Shown here in pieces: positions 25,488 through 34,676 of a stretch of 64,000 nucleotides of DNA. The notes below the pieces were generated by a model that was given only the letters and a program-made list of their open reading frames with translations, did not search any database and had not been told where the DNA came from. The first letter of the stretch is position 1; every line of letters starts with the position of its first letter. Location: the NCBI RefSeq assembly GCF_029109325.1, contig NZ_JAQKQJ010000015.1:462820-526819 (forward strand). The letters are read 5' to 3'. Source of the DNA: Nodosilinea sp. PGN35 (lineage in GTDB: Bacteria; Cyanobacteriota; Cyanobacteriia; Phormidesmidales; Phormidesmidaceae). The translations under genes were made by a program, and so were the position numbers.

Positions 25488-25915
25488 CAGCCGGTCGCCT
25501 CACAACGCTCTTCATACTCATCCTTCTCGTGACTCCCTAATAGATCAGGACAGATCAGGTCAGCACGATTAGAAAATTGATGAAGATAGTAGGCAGTCCA
25601 GCAAATCTTACCTACAGCATCATAGTACGTCTGAACTAAATTAGTGTAAAAGGCTCATGATTTTTATCAAATCCTGGGCAAGACGTTTAGATCTGAGACT
25701 TTGCGAAACGGCTAGATGCTTGATTTACAAGGCTTTCAGGCGCAAGGCGACCCTGGTAGCTGCAAACTAAGTCAAGAGGCTGAGCTGGATGTGTATCCCA
25801 GCGGGTTGCTCCCAGCTACATCTAGAATCACAAAGACAGGGCAATGGCGAATCCATAACCCTACACATGGTCGATAATTGGGTTGAAGCTCCCACTCCAG
25901 GAGGATTTCGCGAGT
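25488..25915. other. Intergenic region between cargo genes
   Basis: 428 bases. No gene is supported. It should hold the divergent promoters of the minus-strand gene and of the VapBC-like pair. The AGGAGG at 25899-25904 is the ribosome-binding site of the antitoxin gene. Confidence 0.4.
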
Positions 25916-26140
25916 ATGGAACAGGCCATCATAGAGCAAGCTCTACTAGAGCAAGTTCGCGCCCTTACCCCTGCACAACAGCAAGAAGTCCTAGACTTCG
26001 CCGCCTTCCTGCGCCAAAAAACGCCACAACCCGTTCCCAAACCCCGCACCCCTGGGCTTCACAAAGATGACCCGTACTGGATGGCCGACGATTTTGACGA
26101 TCCGCTGCCCGACGAGTTTTGGCTCGGTGAAGACGCATGA
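25916..26140 (+). CDS. VapB-like antitoxin (DUF2281-type)
   Basis: 74 residues from the ATG at 25916, which follows an AGGAGG site; the frame extends 11 codons upstream from a TTG but without support. The N-terminal helix (LLEQVRALTPAQQQEVLDFAAFL) is the pattern of DUF2281/VapB-type antitoxins. The acidic tail (DDFDDPLPDEFWLGED) fits toxin neutralisation. Its stop overlaps the toxin start (ATGA, 26137-26140). Confidence 0.75.
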   Translation: MEQAIIEQALLEQVRALTPAQQQEVLDFAAFLRQKTPQPVPKPRTPGLHKDDPYWMADDFDDPLPDEFWLGEDA

Positions 26141-26523
26141 AACTTCTACTCGACACTCATGCTTTCATTTGGTGGGACAGAGATACTGCCAAGCTTCCCA
26201 CGGCGACACTTAACCGCCTCCAGTCCCCTGAGAACCAAGTGCTGTTGAGCCTTGCCAGCCTCTGGGAAATTCAAATCAAACTTCAGCTAGGCAAGCTAAC
26301 CCCCAGAGGTAATCTAGCCGACATCGTCCGGCACCAGCAGGCTGAGGGTAATATCACCTTACTTCCCATCGAGTTTTCGCATATCTTAGAACTTGAACAA
26401 CTCCCCCAGCACCACCGAGACCCATTTAATCGCTTACTGATTTCTCAAGGCCGAGTTGAGTTGGCTGCTATTGTTACCCGTGATGCTATCTTTGAGAGCT
26501 ATGATTGCCAAGCTGTTTGGTAG
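26137..26523 (+). CDS. VapC-like PIN-domain toxin
   Basis: 128 residues with all the PIN acidic residues in place: LLLDTHAFIWW at the N-terminus, SLWEIQIK in the middle, and HHRDPFNRLL with TRDAIFESY near the end. PIN toxins are RNases that cut tRNA or rRNA. It pairs with the preceding antitoxin by a 4-base overlap. This is the second toxin-antitoxin module inside the BREX locus. Confidence 0.88.
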   Translation: MKLLLDTHAFIWWDRDTAKLPTATLNRLQSPENQVLLSLASLWEIQIKLQLGKLTPRGNLADIVRHQQAEGNITLLPIEFSHILELEQLPQHHRDPFNRLLISQGRVELAAIVTRDAIFESYDCQAVW

Positions 26524-26527
26524 CTGA

Positions 26528-26558
26528 TTGCTCCAACCAAAATCCCAAGCTCTATAAT
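26528..26558 (+). promoter_or_regulatory. Possible promoter of the Argonaute-fusion gene
   Basis: A perfect -10 TATAAT (26553-26558) with a weak -35 (TTGCTC, 26528-26533; 19-base spacer) lies just downstream of the PIN toxin gene and 84 bases before the ATG at 26643. Weak evidence, but it suggests the fusion gene may have its own promoter. Confidence 0.35.
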
Positions 26559-26642
26559 CAATAGCTCAAGCTTATTTCACTATCTTTGCAAATCGCTACA
26601 CTAAGATTTATCTCCGTTAGCTCTAAAGCTGGATCTACGATA

Positions 26643-29600
26643 ATGCCTGACCCTAGAGACGTTTTTGAGCACCCTGCTAATCACTGGGACTTTCTCACAG
26701 CACCAGAAGATACAGAGTTTGAAGGGCAATATTTTGATCGAAAAGAGGCAGGGCGATCCAAACTAGGCAAGAGCTTCAAAGATGCCGATTTGAACAGTGC
26801 GATTGAAGGCATCAAGGAATGTATTTCAGCATTCGCCAACAAAAACAAGTCAGGCAGCTTACTAGTTATTGGCATTTCAAAAAAAGGTGAAGTTAAAGGA
26901 CTTGGCCATCTATCTGATCCTCAAAGAAGTAGATTGACAGCTTTCAATGCTCTTCTATCCGATCAATCAGCTCAGGCAAAATTTTTTGAATGCACCAACG
27001 ACTCTGAAAAGCAAGACTTTATTTGCTTGGTGTATGTGCCCTATACTTCACGGCGAATTTGCCAAACGCTAGGCAACCATCCTCGTGCATGGGTAAGACA
27101 AGGCACCCAAAACATCTGCCTTACCCAAGAACAATTAGACCAGCTGCGACGAGACAAAAAAGTTGTAGATTATGAGCAAGATGACTGCTGCTCCTATAAT
27201 TCCAAAGATTTAGACAATGGAACATTTCAAGAGTTCCGCAAAGCGTTTTTATCCAACTCCTCCTATGAGTACGACAGCGAAGAGCTTCTCTACCAAATAG
27301 GAGCTATTAATCAAGATAATAGTAACTATGTTTTTACGAATTCAGGCTTTCTCTTCTTCTCTGCCAACCCGCAGAGAGTATTGCCTGCATCCTATATTCG
27401 GCTGCTGAGATTCGAGAGCAATATTGCAGATGTTGACAATAGAGGTTTGCCAACATTTGACAAAAAATTCACAGGTTCAATTACCAAGCAGATTAGGGAT
27501 ATTAGAACTTTCTTTAGAGAATCAGGTTTCTTCAAACTTTATCAGAGAAGAAATGCTGACGGCGGCTTTATTGAAGAGCCTGAATATCCTTTCATTGCAA
27601 TTGATGAGGCAATCGTTAATGCAGTAGCCCATCGTGAATATGCTATTGGGCTGCCCATTGAGTGCTTCGCTTATAAAGACGCCTTTGTTGTCCAAAATTC
27701 GGGGCGGCTCCAGCAAAGGGATAAAGATGTACCCGAATTTTTCTCTCTTGAAGAGACAAAGCTAAATTCCTCACCACGAAACCCCAAATTAATTGAGTGG
27801 TTAAAAATAATGCGCGATGAGCGAGGGGCCGAATTTGTAAGAGCCCTTAGCGAAGGGACAAAGCGTATGCGTGAAGAAATGAAGGCTTTGAACCTTCCAG
27901 CTCCAGAGTATAAAATAGGAGAAAGTCAGACAACGGTGATTTTGTTTAATAAGGCGCAAGATCGAGAAACAGCTTTTCGCCTTAACAAGCAACAAAGAAC
28001 CACGGAGTTTACCAATCTTTTTCTCCTAAACTTCGTTTCTGAAGATTCGCAGACCCTTAATCTTAGCCAAGTTTCGCCTCATTATAAGACAATGATGGCC
28101 TCTCTGAGAGAAGTCCTTTCAAGCGAAGGATGGTATACAGACAAATTTAAATTTAGTAGGCTGATAGCTCATCGGCAAGGCATACACCTTCCTCTAAACC
28201 CGGAGGTTAACAAATTTATCAGATTCTATCCTGCCTATATTTTTCAAATTAGGCAGTATTTTGGAAAATATTACTTATGCATTGACTACACATTGGAGAT
28301 TAAAAATATAAAAAATCTTTTTGAGTGTCTTGCGCATTTTCCGACAGAGGAATTAATTGATAGTTCAGCAGTTGTAAAATATGATGGATGGGAGCTAGGG
28401 AGAATCATCTCGATTGACTCTGAATGGACTGTCATATACCTATTTGACTTCAAGCAAGAGGTTCAGGTCGCTACTAATAAGGTTATCCCCAACCTGGCAA
28501 GAGCGCAAATCGATAAAGTCTTGCATGACTCTAACATCAAATTCGATCTGCCAAGAGCCATAAAGGAACATAGCTTAGCTCTAGAACCTAGCTCTTCAAG
28601 AATTCGCTCTGAAAAAACACAGTCAGTTGCAAAAGATCTTGTGGCTGAAATATTTCCTTTAAAGATTAATGATTTTCTATGCTATCTGTCGCCAGAACCA
28701 GCAGCTCTAAGCAGACGGCAGGCTTTTGTGGACGGCTTTCAGGTTCGTAGCGTTCCAGAACCCGATGTTGAATTCAGTCATCATCGTGAGTCCAAAGATA
28801 TACGAAATGGGATAACTCAATTTGGCTCATATAGTGATGACAAAAAAACGATTGAGATTGTTCCTATTTGTGGGGCAAACTTACAAGGAGGCATGACTAC
28901 ATTAATCGATAGGCTCAAAACTGGGAAATATAAGTATCGTGGATCTGAGCGAACATTTAGTACTCGCCTGAATTACTCCTCAGTTATTACGCCTGGCTCG
29001 GTCAAAGATACGCTTAGCGAGTGCAGTAGATTAATATCGGAGCATCCAGAGTGGAAGGGCAATAATGCACTTGATCGAATCTTTCTGATTCACATTCCTG
29101 AAAAAGGATATTCCATTGATGATGAATCTTCTCCTTACTATACTGTCAAGAGATTTCTATTTGAAAATGGTATACCCTGCCAAATGGTTGATACCTCTAC
29201 GCTTCTTAACCCAGACTGGAAAGATCTCAATTTAGCTTTAAATCTAGTTGCAAAGTGTGGAGTTACGCCCTGGGTATTGCCAGGAGCAATACCTGATGCC
29301 GACTTCTTTATTGGGCTTTCTTATACACAAAGTAGGCGAGGGGACTATGATCGACTGATGGGATACGCAAACGTATTTGATCAATATGGCAAATGGCAAT
29401 TTTATTCTGGCAACACCGACACTTTTCCCTATAGCGAAAAGACTAAATACTTTGAGGATCTGATTGAGGAAACTATTCAGAAATTATCTTTGTCTGAAAC
29501 ACCGAGTATTTATTTCCACTATTCTGCTAAGTTCTCTAGAGAAGATAGATCTGCCATACTAAAAGCTGCCCGGCGAGTTAAGCCACAAGGAAAATATTCG

Positions 29601-30011
29601 TTCATTTGGATAAATTCTCATCATAATGTGAGGCTTTATGATAGCCGAGCAGAAGGAGACGGTAGCTTAAGTAGAGGAGACTACTTTATTGCATCTCCAA
29701 ATCAAATTTACCTCTCAACCACAGGATTTAATCCCTACAGAAAGGCACTTGGAACTCCCATAATGCTTGAAATAAATTCGAGAGTTGAGTATCCAGAGAA
29801 CACCCCTAATTCTCCCCCTGATCTAAAGGCTATAGCTGCTCAGATATTGAGTCTAACAAAGCTTAATTGGGGATCCACCGATTCTCTATGTGGCGAACCT
29901 ATAACAACTAAATATGCAGGAGATATTGCATATTTAACATCTGCTTTCCTGAGGCAGGGAGCTTCGTTCAAGCTTCACCCTGCATTAGAAAGAACGCCAT
30001 GGTTCATCTAG
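26643..30011 (+). CDS. AlbA_2 (Schlafen-like)-GHKL ATPase-like-prokaryotic Argonaute fusion protein
   Basis: 1,122 residues from ATG 26643 (a TTG 19 codons upstream is less likely). Residues 25-160 are an AlbA_2 domain (FDRKEAG, then ISAFANKNKSGSLLVIGI and GEVKGLG). Residues 310-435 resemble the HATPase_c_4 domain of COG2865 proteins (DEAIVNAVAHREY with E322 and N326; SSPRNPKLIEWL). Residues about 455-690 fit an Argonaute N/L1/PAZ-like region. About 700-880 is a MID domain: VPEPDVEF, QFGSY, then Y832, K836, Q847 and K871 at the positions of the guide 5'-phosphate-binding Y-K-Q-K set of archaeal Piwi. About 880-1122 is PIWI (DADFFIGLSYTQS; LNWGS; PITTKYAGDIAYL). The first catalytic Asp is replaced (S893) and the HYSAKFS segment lacks the usual H.DG, so slicing is unlikely. 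I infer guide-directed target recognition coupled to the N-terminal effector. Base composition is much more AT-rich than the flanking brx genes. Confidence 0.82.
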   Translation: MPDPRDVFEHPANHWDFLTAPEDTEFEGQYFDRKEAGRSKLGKSFKDADLNSAIEGIKECISAFANKNKSGSLLVIGISKKGEVKGLGHLSDPQRSRLTAFNALLSDQSAQAKFFECTNDSEKQDFICLVYVPYTSRRICQTLGNHPRAWVRQGTQNICLTQEQLDQLRRDKKVVDYEQDDCCSYNSKDLDNGTFQEFRKAFLSNSSYEYDSEELLYQIGAINQDNSNYVFTNSGFLFFSANPQRVLPASYIRLLRFESNIADVDNRGLPTFDKKFTGSITKQIRDIRTFFRESGFFKLYQRRNADGGFIEEPEYPFIAIDEAIVNAVAHREYAIGLPIECFAYKDAFVVQNSGRLQQRDKDVPEFFSLEETKLNSSPRNPKLIEWLKIMRDERGAEFVRALSEGTKRMREEMKALNLPAPEYKIGESQTTVILFNKAQDRETAFRLNKQQRTTEFTNLFLLNFVSEDSQTLNLSQVSPHYKTMMASLREVLSSEGWYTDKFKFSRLIAHRQGIHLPLNPEVNKFIRFYPAYIFQIRQYFGKYYLCIDYTLEIKNIKNLFECLAHFPTEELIDSSAVVKYDGWELGRIISIDSEWTVIYLFDFKQEVQVATNKVIPNLARAQIDKVLHDSNIKFDLPRAIKEHSLALEPSSSRIRSEKTQSVAKDLVAEIFPLKINDFLCYLSPEPAALSRRQAFVDGFQVRSVPEPDVEFSHHRESKDIRNGITQFGSYSDDKKTIEIVPICGANLQGGMTTLIDRLKTGKYKYRGSERTFSTRLNYSSVITPGSVKDTLSECSRLISEHPEWKGNNALDRIFLIHIPEKGYSIDDESSPYYTVKRFLFENGIPCQMVDTSTLLNPDWKDLNLALNLVAKCGVTPWVLPGAIPDADFFIGLSYTQSRRGDYDRLMGYANVFDQYGKWQFYSGNTDTFPYSEKTKYFEDLIEETIQKLSLSETPSIYFHYSAKFSREDRSAILKAARRVKPQGKYSFIWINSHHNVRLYDSRAEGDGSLSRGDYFIASPNQIYLSTTGFNPYRKALGTPIMLEINSRVEYPENTPNSPPDLKAIAAQILSLTKLNWGSTDSLCGEPITTKYAGDIAYLTSAFLRQGASFKLHPALERTPWFI

Positions 30012-30054
30012 TCATAAAAAGTTCTTGTTTGCTGTCAACTCTTTGATATAAATT

Positions 30055-32574
30055 ATGAGCATTGCTGAATATATCCGAGACGATATACTCAAACTTCGCC
30101 TCAAGGCAGAGTGCCTAGTCGTCTACGACCAAGACCAGCGCTATCGCGACATCTGCCTAGACCTGGCCGAAGAGCAAGTCGCCGTCATCGATACCTCAGC
30201 CAGCAGCATCGAGAGCCGTGAGCAGGCCCAAACCGCCTTCCTCAAAGTCGCTAGCGGCAGCCTTAAGGGTATGGTCGTCTACATCCCTACCGCTGCCCCC
30301 GCCACCGATGAGCAACGGCAAAAAGACCCCTTCGCCATCTATGTTCAATGCGGAGCCCAGTTCCCAGACAGCGACGGCGACGAATACTTCAACCTCTGCC
30401 TCAAAGCTAAGCCAGAGCACAACACAGAAATTCGCCGCATCTTTCAAAACAACCCCAATCCCCCCTTTGCCACCATCGATGCCGTCGGCGGTGGCATCAG
30501 CTGGCCCCAACTGCGGGCCACCCTCCAGGCCGACTCCGCCGTCGATATCCTGATCGCCTTTCTCGTGCCCACCGAAGCACAGCAGCAGGCGCTTAAAACC
30601 CAGAGCGGCTGGTTACCAGAGGCCAAAGACTTCTTCAAAGCCACCCTTGGCCTTAACCTTAAAACCCGAGCCAAATCCTGGAGCCCCATCGCCGAAGAGC
30701 TATGGCGCTTTGTGCTGTTTAGCGAATTTGTCTTTGACCTGCCCGTACCCTTGCCAGCAGCCCTCCATGCTGTGCCCTACGGCCCCGCTGAGGCAGAAGT
30801 GCTGGTGTGTGACCTGTGCGATCGCCTACGCAACGACCAACGGTACCAGGAAGCCTACCTAGAGCGGGCAGAAGCCATCGAAGCCGAGCTAAACCTGCCC
30901 CCCCTTTGTGCTGATATTGACGATCTTGGCCAGCTCAACACCTTCCCCTTTGAAGAGAGAACCTTTCTTCAACGAGCCGTTCAGGGCATTGTTGCCAACG
31001 ATCTAGACATTACTCGCGACCTACTGACCCGCCACAGCCAGTCCATCTGGCGCAGCAAGGGAGAAAACCAAGAACAGTGGTCACTGCTTCAAGCCGCCCT
31101 CAACCTGATCGTCACCTGCGAAGACATTGACCGGCAGCTGCCCGAGTTTGGCCGCAGCCAGGAGAGCTTGATCAATGCCTACGTTGAGAGCCTGCGCCAG
31201 GTCGATCAGCGCCAGCGAGAGCTAGAAGAAAGCGTCGGCAATGCGATCGCCCTGAGCGATTCCCTCGACGCTGTTTTAGATGCCGCCCATAGCTGCTACC
31301 GGCGGCTGACCGAAAAAGTTCAGGCGATTTTCACCCGGCAGCTTGACCACAGCGGTTGGCCTCCAGCGGGCCGACTAACCAATACAGAAGTCTTCAAGCG
31401 CTTTCTGGCCCCCCGACTCAGCGAAAAAGGGCAGCGCATTGCCTACCTGATGATTGACGCCCTGCGCTACGAGCTGGGCACTGAGCTGGAGAAGCTGCTG
31501 ACCGAAGTCGGCATCGTCGAAATGCACACCGCCTGTGCCCAGTTGCCCACCATTACCCCAGTCGGCATGGCCAGCCTGCTGCCCGATGCCCACAACAGCC
31601 TCACCCTAGACATCGAGCAGGGCAAGCTGGTGCCCAAAATTGGCGATACAGTCGTCAGCAATGTGACCCAGCGGATGGGATACCTGAAAAAGCAATTTGG
31701 CGATCGCTTCGCCGAGACGACCTTAAGAGATTTCATCACCAAAAAGAACCTCAGAGTTGAGCTCACCGTTGATTTGCTGGTGCTCCGCAGTACCGAGATC
31801 GATAGCCAGCTAGAGTCTAACCCCGAAGACACCCTGAGCCTGATCCCCAAAACACTGAAGCAAATTCGCGTGGCGCTAACCAAGCTGGCCAAACTCGGCT
31901 TCCAGGAGGCCATCATCGTGAGCGATCACGGATTCTTTCTCAATGCCCAGGCCGAAGCCGGGGATGTCTGCACCAAGCCCCAGGGCAATTGGCTCTATAC
32001 CGCCCACGATCGCATGCTGCTGGGCAACGGCACCGCCGATGCCCACAACCTGGTGCTGAGTGCCGATAAGCTCGGCCTTCGCAGCAACGCCGCCCAGGTT
32101 GCCCTACCGAAAACCATGGCCCCCTACCGGGCTGGGCATCTCTATTTCCACGGTGGCGCTTCTTTGGCAGAGGCGATCGTGCCGGTTTTAGTCGTGCGGT
32201 TAGACAGTGAACCCGTAGAAAAGCTAGAACAGTTCCAGGTAGAGTTGAGCTACAAGCGCGGCTCCAAACGGATCACCACGCGCCTCCCCCGCATAGAACT
32301 CTCTCTGCTGGCAGGCAACTTATTCTCTCAAGCCAGTGCCTGCGAATTGCTTCTAGAGGCCCAAGACGCCCAAGGGGAGGTGGTGGGCGAACCGCGCCCC
32401 AGTGAAGACGTCAACCCCGCCACCAGAACGATTACCCTATTCCCTGGGGAAACTAAGCAAATTGTGCTGCGGATGGATGCCGTGTTTGAGGGTAAGTTTA
32501 CTGTGAAGGCTCTCGACCCGAACACCCTCAGAACTTACGCTAGCCTCAACTTAGAAACCGACTACACGGTCTAG
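30055..32574 (+). CDS. pglZ: BREX alkaline-phosphatase-superfamily protein PglZ
   Basis: 839 residues, standard size. The alkaline-phosphatase core shows MIDALRYELG (about 465-474, metal-site Asp) and VSDHGFF (about 622-628, second metal site). The N-terminus (IRDDILKLRLKAECLVVYDQDQRY) is typical of PglZ. PglZ is the signature BREX protein; it is required for defence and its phosphatase/nuclease-like role is not settled. It returns to the C-rich codon use of brxC and the pglX 3' part, and lies 6 bases upstream of brxL. Confidence 0.93.
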   Translation: MSIAEYIRDDILKLRLKAECLVVYDQDQRYRDICLDLAEEQVAVIDTSASSIESREQAQTAFLKVASGSLKGMVVYIPTAAPATDEQRQKDPFAIYVQCGAQFPDSDGDEYFNLCLKAKPEHNTEIRRIFQNNPNPPFATIDAVGGGISWPQLRATLQADSAVDILIAFLVPTEAQQQALKTQSGWLPEAKDFFKATLGLNLKTRAKSWSPIAEELWRFVLFSEFVFDLPVPLPAALHAVPYGPAEAEVLVCDLCDRLRNDQRYQEAYLERAEAIEAELNLPPLCADIDDLGQLNTFPFEERTFLQRAVQGIVANDLDITRDLLTRHSQSIWRSKGENQEQWSLLQAALNLIVTCEDIDRQLPEFGRSQESLINAYVESLRQVDQRQRELEESVGNAIALSDSLDAVLDAAHSCYRRLTEKVQAIFTRQLDHSGWPPAGRLTNTEVFKRFLAPRLSEKGQRIAYLMIDALRYELGTELEKLLTEVGIVEMHTACAQLPTITPVGMASLLPDAHNSLTLDIEQGKLVPKIGDTVVSNVTQRMGYLKKQFGDRFAETTLRDFITKKNLRVELTVDLLVLRSTEIDSQLESNPEDTLSLIPKTLKQIRVALTKLAKLGFQEAIIVSDHGFFLNAQAEAGDVCTKPQGNWLYTAHDRMLLGNGTADAHNLVLSADKLGLRSNAAQVALPKTMAPYRAGHLYFHGGASLAEAIVPVLVVRLDSEPVEKLEQFQVELSYKRGSKRITTRLPRIELSLLAGNLFSQASACELLLEAQDAQGEVVGEPRPSEDVNPATRTITLFPGETKQIVLRMDAVFEGKFTVKALDPNTLRTYASLNLETDYTV

Positions 32575-32579
32575 ACCCC

Positions 32580-34649
32580 ATGGACAAGCTTGATCAACAG
32601 CTCAACGACATCTTTGAGGGCAAGGTTGTTCGCAAAGACTTGCTGCACCGGATCAAGAAGGGCACCAACGTTCCCACCTTTGTCTTGGAGTTCCTCCTGG
32701 CCAAATACTGTGCCAGTGACGATCCCCTAGAAATCGATGCCGGGATGGAAGCCGTGTTGGCCACACTCCAAGACAACTATGTTCGGCCTGACGAGGCAAA
32801 TGCCGCCCAGTCTAAGGTAGCGACCAAAGGGAACTACCGCTTCATCGATAAGGTTCATGTGCGCTATGTCGAAAAAGAAAAGCGTCACTGGGCGGCCCTA
32901 GAAAACTTCAATTCTCAACGCATTGCCGTTAGCCAACAGTTCTACCGAGACAATGACCGCATGCTCGAAGGTGGCATTTGGGCCGAGGTCACCGTCGCCC
33001 ACAATGCCATTGAAGAAGACGACTACGCCTTCTACATTGAAGACCTACGTCCCGTCCAACTCAGCCGATTCGACTTTGAGGCCTACGCCGAGGGTAGTGA
33101 AGCCTTTAGCCGTAATGAATGGATAGACATCATCCTGCGCACGGTCGGCCTAGAGTCTACCAAGTTATCTCCCCGGCAACGGCTTCACTACATTGCCCGT
33201 CTCGCCCCGCTGGTCGAGCCCAACTACAACTTTATTGAATTGGGGCCAAGGGGCACCGGGAAGTCCTACTTTTTTAGCGAGTTCTCTCCCTATTCCACAT
33301 TGGTCAGCGGTGGCCAAGCCACCAAAGCCACCCTGTTCTATAACAATGCGCGGGGCAAAGTCGGCCTGGTAGGCTTTTGGGATACCGTGGCCTTTGACGA
33401 AGTTGGCGGCATCAAAATCAAAGATCCCGATACCATCCAAATCATGAAAGACTTCATGGCCAACGGACGGTTTTCCCGTGGGGTAGAAATCATTGCAGAT
33501 GCCAGTCTAGCCTTTGTCGGCAACATCGACATGTCGGTAGAGCAAATCGTCAACTCTAGCCAGTACGACCTCTTTCAGCCCCTCCCCAGCCAGTTTGACC
33601 TGGCGGTGATGGATCGCTTTGCCTGTTACTTGCCCGGTTGGGAGATGCCGAAAAACAGCAGCGAATACCTGACCAACAGCTACGGCTTCATCACCGACTA
33701 TCTGGCCGAAGCCTTTCACTACGCCTTTCAGCACACCAACCGCTATGAAGAAGTGACCAAGCGCATTCGTCTGGGTTCAACCGTAGAAGGTCGGGATGAA
33801 AAGGGCATCAAGAAAACCGTGGCGGCTTTCCTAAAAATTCTGCACCCATCCACTAGCCCTACCGATGATGAATTTGAAGAATATGTAGCCTACGCTGTTG
33901 AATCTCGCCGCCGCATCAAAGAACAAATGAATAAGCGCAAACCCGATGACGAGTTTGCCAAAATCAATCTTTCCTACGTCAGTGCCCAGGGCAAAGAAGT
34001 AATCGTTTACTGCCCAGAGTCTAAAAATGCCCTGGCCACTCAAAACCCAAATCGCCAAAATCTAGAGGAAGCAGCAGCTTCCACCACGAAGGATAAGCCA
34101 TCACAGCAAAGAGAACCAGTAGCAGTTTCCCAAACCACTGCCCCCGAAGCAGCCTTTGTCTCTGCACAACCAGTCACTCTCGAAGAGCAGCACTTCACTA
34201 TTTACTACGGCGATACCGGCCACAGTTACGACTCGATCTTTGGCCCTTATCTTCAAGGGGCTAAGACCATCACGATTGAAGAGCCCTACATTCGGGTCTC
34301 GCACCAAATTCAGAATTTTGTCCGATTCTGCGAGACGGCGGTCAAATCCGGCTCCGTCAAGCGTATTGAGTTAACCACCAGCTACGATAATGAGACCCCA
34401 CTGGCTGAAATTCAAGATAAGCTCAATGACCTCAAGCAAAGCTTGCTAGAAGTCGATATCGTCTTAGACATTCAACTCAATGAAAATCTCCATGATCGCG
34501 AAATTCGACTAGATAACGGCTGGATTATAAAGATTGGGCGTGGTCTTGACTTTTACCAAAAGCCAGATAGCTGGTTTGGTATTGGCGTCAACGATATGAG
34601 CCTTCGCAAATGCTTGGAAACCAAGGTAGATATCTACCGGGATGATTAA
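32580..34649 (+). CDS. brxL: BrxL Lon-like AAA protein with a MITD1-type C-terminal domain
   Basis: 689 residues. The N-terminus (LDQQLNDIFEGKVVRKDL) and AAA core (Walker A GPRGTGKS near 222-229, Walker B VAFDEVGG near 270) are BrxL. A linker with Gln/Thr/Ser-rich stretches (about 480-535) leads to residues 538-689. This part contains FTIYYGDTGHSYDSIF, EEPYIRVSHQIQNFVRF, HDREIRLDNGWIIKIGRGLDF and a final ETKVDIY. It matches, almost residue by residue in places, the phospholipase-D-like C-terminal domain of eukaryotic MITD1. I did not recognise a Lon protease active site, so this domain appears to replace or follow a degenerate one. In type 1 BREX, BrxL is a DNA-binding AAA+ protein needed for phage exclusion but not for methylation. 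Confidence 0.88.
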   Translation: MDKLDQQLNDIFEGKVVRKDLLHRIKKGTNVPTFVLEFLLAKYCASDDPLEIDAGMEAVLATLQDNYVRPDEANAAQSKVATKGNYRFIDKVHVRYVEKEKRHWAALENFNSQRIAVSQQFYRDNDRMLEGGIWAEVTVAHNAIEEDDYAFYIEDLRPVQLSRFDFEAYAEGSEAFSRNEWIDIILRTVGLESTKLSPRQRLHYIARLAPLVEPNYNFIELGPRGTGKSYFFSEFSPYSTLVSGGQATKATLFYNNARGKVGLVGFWDTVAFDEVGGIKIKDPDTIQIMKDFMANGRFSRGVEIIADASLAFVGNIDMSVEQIVNSSQYDLFQPLPSQFDLAVMDRFACYLPGWEMPKNSSEYLTNSYGFITDYLAEAFHYAFQHTNRYEEVTKRIRLGSTVEGRDEKGIKKTVAAFLKILHPSTSPTDDEFEEYVAYAVESRRRIKEQMNKRKPDDEFAKINLSYVSAQGKEVIVYCPESKNALATQNPNRQNLEEAAASTTKDKPSQQREPVAVSQTTAPEAAFVSAQPVTLEEQHFTIYYGDTGHSYDSIFGPYLQGAKTITIEEPYIRVSHQIQNFVRFCETAVKSGSVKRIELTTSYDNETPLAEIQDKLNDLKQSLLEVDIVLDIQLNENLHDREIRLDNGWIIKIGRGLDFYQKPDSWFGIGVNDMSLRKCLETKVDIYRDD

Positions 34650-34676
34650 AATCAAGAAAACAGAGAAGCATTAATC

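Noticed and set aside
26643..30011. Argonaute part as PIWI-RE
   Set aside because: PIWI-RE proteins have a different linked gene set and conserved R/E signature; here the MID Y-K-Q-K pattern and the fused AlbA_2 point to an ordinary long Argonaute relative.
34650..34676. Terminator between convergent brxL and primase-polymerase genes
   Set aside because: Only 27 bases and no inverted repeat with a T-run was found.
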